Assembly: GCF_035083965.1 (NCBI RefSeq)
Contig: NC_089723.1
Coordinates: 30,445,193 to 30,509,192, forward strand
DNA length: 64,000 bases
Direction: 5' to 3'
Source of the DNA: Branchiostoma lanceolatum
Taxonomy: Eukaryota; Chordata; Leptocardii; Amphioxiformes; Branchiostomatidae
Part shown: in pieces, positions 53,265-64,000 of the stretch
How positions within the stretch are numbered: the stretch's first letter is position 1
How the letters are laid out: each line of letters opens with the position of its first letter
The notes under the pieces: generated by a model
Databases searched by the model: none
The model's input: the letters and a program-made list of their open reading frames with translations, nothing else
Told to the model about the DNA's origin: nothing
Program-made: the position numbers and the translations under genes

Positions 53265-56200
53265 ATGACGCTGATCCTTCGCCTGACGTCCGTGCGAAGT
53301 TTCCGGGCGACGATACCGACGCTGGGCCCCTCTGTTGGCCTGGGATCGGTGTGGTTTGGAGGTTGCCCAACGTGCAACAAACTCAGGACCGCTGCACGTG
53401 AGTGTGTCATCTGGCGTTTTTCTCGACTCTGTATAGTATTCAAATATTCACAACTCTTAATAGTATATACCACTAGTTTGTATATATTCGTGTAGATATA
53501 ATCAAAAAGGAAAACGCATATACTAGTAATGTTTACGATTGAGGTGTTTGGATGATCCATAAATTTGGGACACCGCGCCCCACGTGGAAAAAATATACTA
53601 GAATAAGCTAGTTCGGAGTTGTTACTACGCATGTGCTGTGTCAAAGGTAAAGGCCCCCGAGACGTGAACAAAGCCAGTCGGGGCGTTGTTATGCAAATCT
53701 AGACAGTTGTTATGAAAATCTAGACAATGTCCAGGCGAGCACTGTATACGAGACGGGGGCCTTCACCTTTGACACTGCACATGCGTAGTAGCAACTCCGA
53801 ACTAGCTTATATAATCAATTTGATTATTTTTGCTTCATGATTAACGTTATATCCCATTGAAGTCTCACTGTAGGAAAGTATTGGGAACATAAATAAATTG
53901 ATGCTGACTCTCGAAATCTACAATCATGATATTGTATAATGGCATGATTAGAATTTATAGAGTGTTATATGACATAACATAACCATGCATATTTGAATAT
54001 TTTGGATAATTTTGTGAAAATTTTGATATTTTTGAATATTGATAATTGGGAGCCAAAATATAGGCAAACTATTTTGAGTTACTGTAATTCGTAGGGAAAT
54101 TGTATGACGTTCGTAATTTATTACTAATGGACTTCCAGAATTTCGCATAATGCGAAACCTAATGAATTTAGCCTTAAATTAAAACGTTTGCAAGTGCCAT
54201 CCCCCCCACCCCCACATGCTTAGGCCCTTGTATTTGCTGACAAGTGACATCATAGTTTATAATGTTATGTATTCCGTATGATCATGATCATGACAGTTTT
54301 TGATTTGACCTTTTGATTTCCTGTACCTTTATAAAGCTTGGCAGTTACTGTAAATGTTAAAATTTTAGTGGTGTTTTTAAGTCTGTAGCTTTCAACGCAA
54401 TTTCGTCACACCACAAACATCTGCTCTGCCCGCAACTGTGTAACTATGTTACGGTCAGTAAATGCAAAGATTCAGCGAACACTAGATTTTTAACTTATGG
54501 TTCTTCAAAATCATGTTCCACACACTTGAATGAATGTACATCATATCATGTATAGTGTTATTTACTAAGAGGCTCAGGTACTAAAAAAAGTTCTCCATTA
54601 GCTCAGCTAATCTGGACCAGGTAATACCATGTAAATGTATGTACTATGTAGAGATTATACTTGTAAGTGTTTTTTTCCTGTTTGATATTATACTGCTGTA
54701 GGATACCAGAATACTGTTGGCTTCCGGACGTATGCAAATGTGGCCGCACAGAAGAAGGACCCTCGTGTTGAGTTGTACACAGGTAAGGACATTTAAAAGC
54801 TGTTGTTTGTTTGTTTGCATTGCTGGATTGCATACCAAGTGAACTGCCTCATGGCATAACTCACCAGGTTTGTACCTCCGAGGGACGTCCCTAACCAAAG
54901 TTAGGGACCAAAACCAAAGCAAAGCAACTGAGTCAAGTGAGGAAATAAATGTAACTGTTACACCTTGCCACCTTGTTTACCATCTTTGTAACAAATCTTA
55001 TGTGTTGTGTCCTGTGCCATACCTGTAGCTCTGGAGGAAGATGTACTCATATAACACAGAAAGTAAAAATTGATATGGCAATACATAGCTATAGCTACTA
55101 CTAGTATGGAAAGCAAGTTGAGCACAACTGTCATAAATGTATGACTGTAAAATAATGTGAATTTTATAGTTAAAACATATAAGTATAAACCTTGATTCTG
55201 TCTGTGTTTGTCTTCCAGTGTTGTCATCTAGAGCCCAACAGCTAAGCAAGCCAGAAAAAGGTAGGTACACAAGCAATACAAACAAGACACAAGCTACAAG
55301 TCCAAATATCACCATAAGAAATGAAGATAAGGTGTAGTTTTTTTTATGTACAGAATGATTATGATTATCTTTTCCATCTTATAGGGGAAGGGGTCAGACA
55401 GAGACAGAAGAAACAAGAGATACTGAAAAAGAGGAAAGTGTCTAGCCATGTTAGACTAGAACCTGTAATGTCCAGCCTTCACTCAGCACAACAGACACAT
55501 GCACAGCGAAGTCTCTCCAGCAAATCCAACATTAACGTGTATACAACCAACGAAGTGGAAAATAAACAAACATCACAGAGAAACGGTAGCACGCCACAAT
55601 GGCAGACATCACACAAGAAACCTTTTAGAAGTACACCCAGAGTTGCAGAATCAATAGTAGAGGAGGAGCTGGATGTTATTGAGGAGGCAGAGGAAGAAGA
55701 TGCTCATGAGAAAATTGCAAGAAGACAGGAAGAGATAGAGAAGATGAAGAACATGGAGAGGAGGCAGAATGAGGAGCAAGCTTATATCTTGTCATTTATG
55801 GAAGCCTGTGTGTCTATAGGAGAGGTAAGGGGCTCATTTGGGTAGTGTGAATAGATAATAGATGAATACATTGAGAATACATGTACAACATTGTGTGTTC
55901 AGTATCACCCGAGGTACCAGCCCAACCATGGGTTGTAGTGCCCGAAGGCCAGGTGGCGATCCGACTTAAGGGAGAGCTGAGATCAATGGAGATGGGGAAT
56001 ACAGTATTGTATCCTTTTTATGTCGTACCCACTAATTTCAGTGCGAAATGCCCCTGAAGTTAAGAAAATTCAGTGTCTCGAAGCAAAAATATCATTAGAA
56101 CGTTGATTCCAATGTCTGAATCCCATGTTCAAATTTTCAACAGCGGTGCACTTGAAGAGCATTCAAATTATTCTATGGAAGCCCATGGGATACAAGTAAT

Positions 56201-56638
56201 AACTCGTGGGATACCGTGAAATACAAATGTACAGACCAGTCTGGAACACCTGTGTTGAATTTTATCAATGTCCAGGTGTATGACATTAAATGTATTACAG
56301 GTACATTGTGTATAGCAGGCTGGAATGTACCCCTGGCTAAAACAGACCCGGGCATATCCTGGCAAGGGGTATATTCCAGCTTGCTACACCAATAGGGCTT
56401 TGCTGTTTTTCCATTGATCATTAAGGGATGTTTCTCATATGATGTTGAAAAAAATAGGGCTGTTTTTCAAGTCTTGAAAATTTGAATTTTTTTCATGTAT
56501 TTCTGTTGGACAGGTGGACAGAGCCACTAGAACCCTGCATCACTTGAAAAGTCAGAAAAAGAGAAGGAAACACTTAAATGCTGATATCTACAATGTTGTG
56601 ATGAAGGGATGGGCCAAACAGGTATGGAATTTTCTTCC

Positions 56639-56691
<53 letters not shown>

Positions 56692-59413
56692 CCCCTCCCT
56701 CTCTCTTCCTTCCTTCCTCCCTCTCCTTTTTTCCCTTTCCTCTTTCTCTCTCTCTCTCTGTCCTCCCAGGATTACTGTTTCTAAATTCTAGTTATAACAT
56801 TATGTTATGATGAACAGTATTACAACTATAAATTTAACTTTGTAGTGGTGTAATGTTCATGTTTTATGCGTCAAGCTCTTCACTGCAGACTTAAAACCAC
56901 CATGAAAATGTTTGTTCTGTCTTCTGCCTGCCTACTACCTTTTTTCAATCGAGAACTACATTTGTACAACCACAGTAAATGCTCGATTTTCTCCCTACCG
57001 CCAAATTAAATCACTGCAAACTTAAAAGGCATTTGCAGTATCTTCTTTTTGCTCAATTTGATAAATATGTTTTCTTGTAGGCCAATATGGACAAGATTCG
57101 CCACTTGTTCTACATGATGACCAAAGATGGTCTCCACCCTAACCTGCAGTCCTATGCAGCAGCACTCGAGTGTATGGGCAGGTACAAAACCTTTAAAGAT
57201 AGAAGTCCGTAGGACTTTGTACTTATATGTAACATCAGGGACACAGGGCTCAAAATACTGTGTGCATAGGCATTTTTGTGCAACCAAAATTAGAACTGTT
57301 CACCTAATTGAAAGCTGGTGTGTTATGCCAAAGGGTGGTTATATGCCAAAGGATGGTTATGTTGACTATAATGAATACAGATACGTACAGATCATAAAGA
57401 ATTTTTGACTGTGGGTTCACCAATACACCTGTAGATATTTGTGTAGGATAATGTACGTAAAGGTACTTTAAAATTGTACACTATTATACATGCAGTATGT
57501 TAGCATTTAAGTATCAGAAAAAATATAAACCCTTGTTGTATTAGTTGCTCAAAATGTTAAAATAGAATTTGGGTCCATGAGCTCAGGATCTCAAAATCAA
57601 ATCAAAGATGGTGCTGATTTCGATGTCTTTTTATTTTACAATGAATAGATTCTCACCCTTGCTGTTTTAGTGACAGGAATAAGTAACTAACATTAGTCTA
57701 GGACTAGGATATTGGATATTCTTTTTACACAACCAGTAAACCTCACCTGCTGACATTTCGGTGTCTGTCAGACACCTTCTTCAGAGCTTTTGACTGGAGT
57801 ACTGCTAAGTAGCCGGAGAAGGTGGTGCTTTTGTTGAACTGTAAAAAGAATCTTCAATATCCTATGTTCTAATCTGATGAAATTATTTTTGGAAGTCTAA
57901 GACTGGTAGGAGGAGATTCTCATAGAGGCCTAGTAAATTAGAAATGTAGCACAATCATCAAAGTTGGTGAAAGTCACAAGCAGTAGGAGAGTGTGCATTT
58001 TCTGAGAAGTCTGATTTCATTTTTTTCTGTTTCCATCAGAGCTGGATTGACAGGTGGAGTGCCCATCAGATGTGTAAAACAGATGTATAAGGAGGTGAGT
58101 AGCAGCTTCTACAGGTCCACATCAAATCTGTTAAACAAATCTAGACTGTCCATTTTGCCACTTAAAATCAGTGCAGTTGTATATAAAGATTGGTCTTAAC
58201 CTTTAGCACAATGAATTAGTCATTTAGCTGCCAATTATCTAGTGATTACCTGGTCAGGCAGTAGGGAGAAGGTTAAGTGAATTATTATGGTATTTAAAAA
58301 AGAAATCATAACTATGAATGTTTTGTTTCACAATAGGGCTTCAATTTGGAGGACATTTTCAGGGATTGCACCTTCCAAGTGGATGAACAGGAGTACATAT
58401 TAAAGGTTAACTGTCTTTTATTATGATAGTTTATTTCACTATAGGAAGAACTGTAGTTATATTTTTGTACCTTTGCCAAGGAGGTTTGAATGTGTTGTTT
58501 TTGGTTCCATTTGTGGGTTTGTGCACAGCCATAACTAGAGAATCTGTGGATGAATCCGTGCAATATTTTGCATATGAGTGGGTATCTGCAAAATGATGGA
58601 CTAGGTCAATGATGCCCCCCCCCCCCCCCCTAGCAGCTTTCTATGGTACTTCAGCAGAACTGCTGGTTCTTGTATATCATATGCACTGGCATATTATGTT
58701 CATCCCTTTTCAGTTTTTGGGTGGCAAATGTTTTTTTTAACGGCGTGTATTACGACTGGCTATGTAAACAAAGAAATAGACAAACACTGTTTGCTTAATG
58801 AGTACATATATTAATAATCTAGGCAATACAAGATGGTTGTGGGATGGCTGACTTCACACCACCACTGCTTCCTCCGCCCCAGAGATGTACGACAGATCTC
58901 GTATCATCTATCTACGCAGACGAAAGCAGCGACAACCACAGGGTAAGCCTGTGTACTTGCCAAGCTGATGTCTGCATACTAAAATCTGTCCTTCTTGAGT
59001 GTTTATAAAAATTAAAAGGTAAGGTACATGTAAAGTAGTCTTATTGCCTTTTTAAGGCCATAGGGGCAGTGGGTTGTTATCCACTGTGTCCAGGGCACAT
59101 AATTGGAAGGCGGAGCCCAACCCTTTCCTTTCATCGCCGACAGGAAGCCCCCTCTGCCAGAACATATAGTAACTACACTCTACAGTGCATAAATGCACAG
59201 TCACACAGGCCAAAACATACTGTACTCCCTATGGGTTGACATAGAAATGTTTGTTTTGCTTTGTAGGATGAGTCCTTGCAAGTCCAGCCCTTGTTTACAG
59301 AAGATGAGGTTATACAGCGATGTAACACCCAGCTGGAGATGGAGACCCAACACTGGCTTAAAGTGGAATCTGTGGAGGGGCAGCGGCAATCAAGTCAGGA
59401 GGTCCTGAAGCTG
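53265..59413 (+). CDS. POLRMT: Mitochondrial DNA-directed RNA polymerase, N-terminal ten exons (catalytic part not in window)
   Basis: Exons 53265-53397, 54702-54782, 55219-55260, 55385-55824, 56514-56621, 57081-57181, 58040-58094, 58337-58405, 58823-58942 and 59267-59413; all GT-AG and in phase, 432 codons. Exon 1 encodes a basic, Arg-rich mitochondrial presequence (MTLILRLTSVRSFRATIPTL). Exon 4 is a charged coiled-coil linker. Exons 5-7 form the pentatricopeptide-like region (LNADIYNVVMKGWAKQ, HPNLQSYAAALECMGR, with human counterpart LLSYAAALQCMGR). Exons 9-10 (LLPPPQR; HWLKVESVE) follow human POLRMT up to the start of the N-terminal polymerase domain. POLRMT transcribes mitochondrial DNA and makes replication primers. 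After the donor at 59414 no matching exon (fingers, palm, the catalytic Asp motifs) appears before 64000; the antisense TLR follows instead. Confidence 0.92.
53603..53810. mobile_element. TIR element in POLRMT intron 1
   Basis: ATAAGCTAGTTCGGAGTTGT, TACTACGCATGTGCTGTGTC and AAAGGTAAAGGCCCCCG at the left are inverted at the right (CGGGGGCCTTCACCTTTGAC ... CCGAACTAGCTTAT). The arms are about 57 bases. The core has a tandem duplication (GTTATGCAAATCTAGACA / GTTATGAAAATCTAGACA). Confidence 0.85.
56640..56762. repeat. (CT)n microsatellite in POLRMT intron 5
   Basis: About 24 perfect CT units followed by imperfect CT/CCTT sequence, beginning about 18 bases after the splice donor of POLRMT exon 5. 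Confidence 0.95.
56812..57043. mobile_element. MITE of the 'TACTGTAAA / TTCGCGG' family, degraded copy 5 (POLRMT intron)
   Basis: GTAATGTTCATGTTTTATGC, AACTTAAAACCACCATGAAA, TTTTCTCCCTACCGCCAAAT and GGCATTTGCAGTATC keep the family order at low identity. The right end lies about 40 bases before POLRMT exon 6. Confidence 0.55.
57713..57866. mobile_element. Short TIR element in POLRMT intron 6
   Basis: ATATTGGATATTCTTTTTAC at the left and GTAAAAAGAATCTTCAATAT at the right are inverted. The core contains GGTGTCTGTCAGACACC, a perfect palindrome. Confidence 0.7.
58440..58735. repeat. Interspersed 'GGTACTTCAGCAGAAC' repeat family, copy 4, with poly-C
   Basis: 'TACCTTTGCCAAGGAGGTTT', a run of C at 58614-58630, 'CTATGGTACTTCAGCAGAAC' and 'GCACTGGCATATTATGTTCA' follow the order of 5370-5600. 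Confidence 0.55.
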
Positions 59414-59562
59414 GTGGGTTCATTTGTTTGTTCGTTCATTCAGACCCTTGCAGTGCCTAGTGGTACATAGGGCAGCAAGTTTCCTTGCTGTTTCAGTAAC
59501 AGGGAATATTCTTACAGGGAGGGGTTGCTAGCCCTTCCACTTTAACATCCTGGAGGCACCTC

Positions 59563-59708
59563 CTCGAACACAGGACCGCCATTTATGTCTCTTCCCAAAG
59601 ACGGGTCCAGACCCAACCCAGATTGAACCAGGATATCCCAGTTACCAACTAATTGGAACCAGGAGCACAACTGTAAGGCTGCTACCAGTTAAGCTACAGG
59701 GACATCAC
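59563..59708 (-). repeat. tRNA-derived SINE, copy 3 (longest)
   Basis: Minus strand: GTGATGTCCCTGTAGCTTAA, CTGGTAGCAGCCTTACAGTT, then ATCCTGGTTCAATCTGGGTT (box-B-like GGTTCAATC) and a tail GGACCCGTCTTTGGGAAGAG. Same head as 34757-34836 and same tail as 3260-3396. Confidence 0.75.
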
Positions 59709-59964
59709 AAGTTAGTAGATATGGGAGCAAACTTTAGATTAGGGCTGGATACTTAAACATATTAAGGTATGAGGTTTAGGTATAGGTCCAGGCCTGTGCC
59801 TGTATCTGATTCTAAAGTGAACAATTCGACAAAGTTACCTGACAGAAACAATTTTATTTGGACTTTTGACATAACATGCAAAGGACCTACATTTCTTTGT
59901 ACACTCAGATGACAATCTCGAATCAAAGATGGCACTAGTTGCAATGTCCATACAATATTTTAGT

Positions 59965-60787
59965 CTTTTTATGTTTAGCCATACCTAGTATGGCTCAACA
60001 TATTGTTTTTGTTCACGTTCTTCTTCTTCTTCTTCTTCTTCTTCTCCTCCTGCCAAGTCTTCAAATGGAATCTACTCCGTCATTTTTGGGCCAAACGACC
60101 TGAAATTTGGCATGTAGGTAAAGATGGCAAATACCCTTAGGTGCTTTTTCATTTCTTTCGAAACAGGCCTTAAAAACATTTTTATGGAGTTTTTTTGGGG
60201 CATTTTTAGACAATTTTTATATTTTGGGCTCCTGTGCCCTGGTATTGCTAGCAAGTGACCTGAAATTCGGTACAAGGGTGCCTTGAACATGTCCCTACAG
60301 GATTTCAATCACAATTCTGGTGTACATCACTTCAGAATGCTTCATTTTGGGGACTTTTGGACCCATTTTCAGACCAAAAACAGGTCAAAAGTGGTATCCA
60401 CGTTCCATGTTCTATTTGCTGCTGGCCAAGGAATCCATGTTCTATCTAAGGATCCCCGCGTTCCATTTGTTACTGGCCAAAGAACACTGTTCTATATAGG
60501 TCACCTGAGGTCATATTGCAGGAACACACGCAAGCCTTTGCAGTAAGAAGCTCTTGGGGTCTCGCAGAACTTGTAGAGAGAGTTTTTGTACGGGTGATTT
60601 TGGAACAGTCCATTTATGCATCAGGAGGGAGATTGGCAAAGTATAATGCTCTCGCAAATGTTGCCTTTCTACATGCAGTTAATATTTCGATTTGCCCAGG
60701 TGTTATTTTGGGACAGCCCACTTCTTGCATGGGGAGGAGTATGGCTAAACATGCTGTATTTGCTCAGGGGCAAATGACGGCCTTTCT
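59965..60787. mobile_element. Helentron-like non-autonomous element, copy 2
   Basis: Same sequence as 46137-46957. I saw one substitution in the stretches I compared (C in copy 1, T in copy 2, in the TTTGC/TTACTGG block at about 60470) plus a variable T-rich leader at the extreme 5' end (CTTTTT versus TATT). Flanked by AGT on both sides. Inverted repeats at 59971-59984 and 60739-60752, hairpin at 60758-60775, CTAG at 60786-60789. It lies in the presumed POLRMT intron, 300 bases from the 3' end of the TLR gene. Confidence 0.8.
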
Positions 60788-61098
60788 AGTTTAAGTGCTA
60801 AATTTGTATCCTATAATGCTGTGGTAAGAATTGCATGTTTTAAGTCATAAAGTAGGTACTACTACAATGTGTAGACTTGCCATTATGTATATTGGCTATA
60901 CACTACTCAGCATCATGCAGGCATATACTAGTACCATGTTAGAATTGTATAATTTGGACATACAGGTGGTTAAACGTGCAATGTTCACAAAACCAGGACG
61001 ACAATTAAGGAACAATTTTAATGTATTTAAAAATACATCTTAATGATTCTTAATAGCTATTACAATGTTGCATAATATTTAATGTGTTTGATATCATA

Positions 61099-63654
61099 TC
61101 AGTCCATTTCATCCTCCACAACAATTGCCCCATATCTGGTGCACCTCTGTGGTCTGTTGTTTGTGTTCAGTGCATTACGTAACCTCTGCCAGAACAGTGG
61201 CTGGGTATTTGGATTCTCCGACCACTCTAGGTATGTGTTTCCACACATGAAGCGACGCAGGCGGGCATAGCGGGTGAGACAGTAGTCGGGAATGTCTTCC
61301 ATGACTATTAAGATCAGTGAGTCGTCTTTTTCTTCAAACAGACCAAGTTGTGCAAGATAGAACTCCTGTTTACACCATCCACTATTGAGAAAGTTCTTAG
61401 TGATGAGGCAGACTGTCTTTCTGCTGGATTCAATGCTATCTATGATGTTTTCAATGATGGGTGCTCCAGCTGGGAAGTCTCTCTCATGAATACACAGTTT
61501 GAATTTTGGCTCCCCTTCCTCCTCAAGGTTTTTTATAAGACGGTCTCGTACCCATTTCTTTGTGTCTCTGCTACAGTAGGAAATAAAGGCATCATACTTC
61601 TTTCCTCCATTTAAAATTTTGCGTGGTCTTCGTATCTTTGCTCGTAGAAGGTGCCACGTGTACTCGATGTAGAAATGGAAATGGTTTCTGAAGAGAAGGG
61701 CTACTATCATATAAAGAGCAATGGAGGTTGTTGTTGCTATCATTGTAACATGTGAAACATGTTCCCAGTTCACTCTGCACACCTGTGTGTCAAAGTTCAG
61801 GATTGATTTCTTGTTGAGTTTCAGAGGGTAGGAGCAGAGGACGTCACGGGTAAGGTTACCAACATCAGCTTTAGTGTTGTTGAGCCAGTCCCTGAGCCAT
61901 GCCATCTCGCACGTACAGTACAGCGGATTTCCAGCAATGTACAGTTTTTTCAAGGACGACAGAAATGGGTCAAACACTGTCTTGTTGATGACTTTTATGG
62001 AGTTGTTTCTTAGATCCAAATTGGACAGCCTTGCAGAACTTTGGAAAAGGTTCTCTGGTAGAATGTTGATCTTGTTGTAACTCAGGTAGAGATTGTTTAG
62101 GTGTGTTAAGTTTTTGAAGGCGTCTTTGTGGATTTCCCGAAAACCGTTTCTAGAGAGAAAAATTGTGTTCAAATTCGTCAGACCTTCAAGAAACAAGACA
62201 GTGGTTCCTGGTTCCCAAAGTCTGTACAAGTTGTTGTTATTCAATGACAGTTCCTTCAGTGACGTTAAGTTCGTAAAAGCTCCTTTTTCAATGTAGTCCA
62301 TATTGTTATGACTCAAGTCTAGCCAGGTCAACTGATTCAGGTATTGAAATGGGGTTGGCTCTGCTTCAATGCGTCGAAACTTGTGCTGCACTCTGTTCAT
62401 TAATAGGTTCTTCAGGGTTGGTACATATTTGAAAGAATCTCCTGTCAAAAGTATGTTCTGGTTATCACTTAGGAACAAATCCTGAAGGTTTGGAAGTCCT
62501 TCAAACTCCTCGCCATAGATTTTTTGATCCATATTGTTATGTGATAGGTCCAAAGTAGTGAGAGTGGTACAATGTTGGAAGCTGTGTTTGGATATTTTTT
62601 GGATGTTGTTCTGTCTGAGGTTTAGATGGGTTAGTTTTCCCCCTGTAAAACCTTCAAACATGGAAGATTTGATCACCTTTGGTGCACTTGTGTTATTTTT
62701 CATGTTCAGGGTTTCAAGGCTCTGAAGGCCATAGAAGGCCTGTGAACCAATATAAAATATTTTGTTATTCTGTAGCTGAAGTGTTTTTAAGGAAGCTAAT
62801 GTAGCAAAGACATTGTCAGCAAGTGCTGTGAGTACATTGTTTGAAAGGTCCAGTGTCTGAATGGAAGAACTGCCCAGTGGCTGCAGGGTTGTCCAGTTCA
62901 GTGTTCTTAGATCAATCCATTGTGCAGAGAGGGAGGTGACTTCCGTTTGCCCAAGAGCAGTGCAGAGGTTGTGAAGCAACGTCTCTCCCTTTATCCCTTT
63001 ATCCACGATAAGTTGCCCGATCTTCCTCAGTGGCTGGAAGGCATCTTCTGTGATCGTCTCCAGATTATTCTCTGACAGGTTCAAGATGTGGAAAGTCCTG
63101 TTGACCATTGTTGCAAAGCTTGTACCATCCAGAGATGTCAGTGAGTTATGGGCAAGGTACAAGCTTGCCAGTTTGGTTGTATGGGTGAAGGTGTGGCTTG
63201 GTATAGCCTCAAAGTAATTGTAGGAAAGGTCCAATGTGGTTAAGTTTGTAAGAATGTCAAACACACCAGGGAACAGTTTGGAGACCCTCAGCTGATTGCG
63301 GTCCAGGTTTAGTTGGGTGAGATGTTGAAGGCCACTGAAAGCTCCTCCATACACAACAGAAATACTGTTGTAACCAAGCTCAAGTGTTTCTAGGTTAGGT
63401 AGCCCTACGAAGGAGGAGTTGACCAGACGTGTGAGCATGTTGTGGGACAGGATCAGGACGTGGGTTGATGGTGGTAGACCGTGTGGTATCTGCTGCAGGT
63501 GCAGGTGGCTGCAGTCTTCAGTGGCGTGACCCACCTTACTGCAGTTCTCTAAGATGGCTGGTACCGTTGCCCTCTTCCCTTCTGACATCATGGTGACAGA
63601 AAGGAGCAGGATAGACAGCAGAGGCACCAGGGAAGACACTCTCATCATCATCAT
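61099..63654 (-). CDS. Toll-like receptor, single exon, intact
   Basis: 851 codons. The frame is open upstream to a GTG at 63690, but the first ATG is at 63654, immediately before a good signal peptide (MMMMRVSSLVPLLSILLLSV), so I start there. Then about 20 leucine-rich repeats with many N-glycosylation sites, one LRR C-terminal cap (NPLYCTCEMAWLRDWL, residues about 576-626), one membrane helix (about 632-655), and a TIR domain from residue 687: box 1 YDAFISYCSRD, box 2 RDFPAGAPI, box 3 LFWQRLRNAL. A single LRRCT cap makes it the vertebrate-like (single cysteine cluster) type. The BB-loop position usually held by Pro is Ala (residue 729), as in TLR3, which signals through TRIF rather than MyD88; adaptor use here is open. 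The gene runs antisense to POLRMT. Confident TLR; no vertebrate orthology claimed. Confidence 0.95.
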   Translation of the reverse strand: MMMMRVSSLVPLLSILLLSVTMMSEGKRATVPAILENCSKVGHATEDCSHLHLQQIPHGLPPSTHVLILSHNMLTRLVNSSFVGLPNLETLELGYNSISVVYGGAFSGLQHLTQLNLDRNQLRVSKLFPGVFDILTNLTTLDLSYNYFEAIPSHTFTHTTKLASLYLAHNSLTSLDGTSFATMVNRTFHILNLSENNLETITEDAFQPLRKIGQLIVDKGIKGETLLHNLCTALGQTEVTSLSAQWIDLRTLNWTTLQPLGSSSIQTLDLSNNVLTALADNVFATLASLKTLQLQNNKIFYIGSQAFYGLQSLETLNMKNNTSAPKVIKSSMFEGFTGGKLTHLNLRQNNIQKISKHSFQHCTTLTTLDLSHNNMDQKIYGEEFEGLPNLQDLFLSDNQNILLTGDSFKYVPTLKNLLMNRVQHKFRRIEAEPTPFQYLNQLTWLDLSHNNMDYIEKGAFTNLTSLKELSLNNNNLYRLWEPGTTVLFLEGLTNLNTIFLSRNGFREIHKDAFKNLTHLNNLYLSYNKINILPENLFQSSARLSNLDLRNNSIKVINKTVFDPFLSSLKKLYIAGNPLYCTCEMAWLRDWLNNTKADVGNLTRDVLCSYPLKLNKKSILNFDTQVCRVNWEHVSHVTMIATTTSIALYMIVALLFRNHFHFYIEYTWHLLRAKIRRPRKILNGGKKYDAFISYCSRDTKKWVRDRLIKNLEEEGEPKFKLCIHERDFPAGAPIIENIIDSIESSRKTVCLITKNFLNSGWCKQEFYLAQLGLFEEKDDSLILIVMEDIPDYCLTRYARLRRFMCGNTYLEWSENPNTQPLFWQRLRNALNTNNRPQRCTRYGAIVVEDEMD

Positions 63655-64000
63655 CAATGTTGTATGTTCAATAGGGTCCTCAGTGTTCACCTTCTAAAAA
63701 CTGATTTGCAATGGCTGTGGACAAAGAAAAATATCGCAATACACACATTAAATTAGCTCTGTCTAGGCAGGAGAACAAAATGAACTCTCTTGAAGTTATA
63801 GTAATTAATGAAGCTTTAAGGCATTAGAATATTGTAGTTACTTTGTCGAGAGCAACAGGCTATAGTTTCACATGGTCAGGTTTTGTTTCTTGTGGTAACT
63901 TTCAGTTATGACTGATACCATTATGGTGTATTGCACTGTATATAATAACAACATTAGCAATAGCATGCAGCCTGGTTTTTCAAATTCCTAACCCCTCTCT
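63655..64000 (-). other. 5' flank of the TLR gene
   Basis: AT-rich; an acceptor-like splice site or TATA box could not be fixed. No plus-strand POLRMT exon is visible here either. Confidence 0.4.

Noticed and set aside
61099..63690. Starting the TLR at the furthest upstream codon
   Set aside because: That codon is GTG; the first ATG at 63654 sits right before the signal peptide.

Overview
The window looks like nuclear DNA of an invertebrate chordate, most probably an amphioxus (Branchiostoma). The reasons are short exons with GT-AG introns, chordate-type genes (a RASL12-like GTPase, mitochondrial RNA polymerase, a single-exon Toll-like receptor, an LRR receptor, a ZP-domain protein), very dense small inverted-repeat transposons, many microsatellites and tRNA-derived SINEs. 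The species is an inference; no single base proves it.

Layout. 1-12514 (minus): 5' part of a RASL12-like Ras GTPase, four coding exons, the first intron 11.6 kb long and filled with mobile-element fragments. 12515-21695: GC-rich promoter/5' region of that gene, then repeat-rich intergenic DNA with a pogo-like element nested inside an older repeat. 21696-25032 (plus): intronless LRR receptor whose cytoplasmic tail holds a 24-residue tandem repeat with a YGTL core, broken by a 2-bp frameshift, followed directly by a minisatellite. 31923-36164 (plus): C-terminal seven exons of a ZP-domain membrane protein. 38132-39807 (plus): a complete four-exon, cysteine-rich, Ly6/uPAR-like secreted protein. 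41353-48115 (minus): a nucleotidyltransferase-fold plus TPR protein whose coding sequence is interrupted by two clean transposon insertions, a 1.8-kb BEL/Pao-derived element and a 0.8-kb Helentron-like element. 53265-59413 (plus): first ten coding exons of POLRMT. 61099-63654 (minus): intact single-exon Toll-like receptor with a TLR3-like alanine in the BB loop. The POLRMT catalytic exons are absent before the end of the window, so the TLR probably sits antisense inside a POLRMT intron.

How the parts relate. The genes do not form one pathway. The LRR receptor, the TLR and perhaps the NTase-TPR protein fit the expanded innate-recognition repertoire of amphioxus. RASL12 and POLRMT are conserved housekeeping/signalling genes. 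Mobile elements are the main unifying theme: the same 0.8-kb element occurs twice, 13.8 kb apart, with one substitution seen in the compared stretches, which shows very recent movement, and one copy sits in a coding exon.
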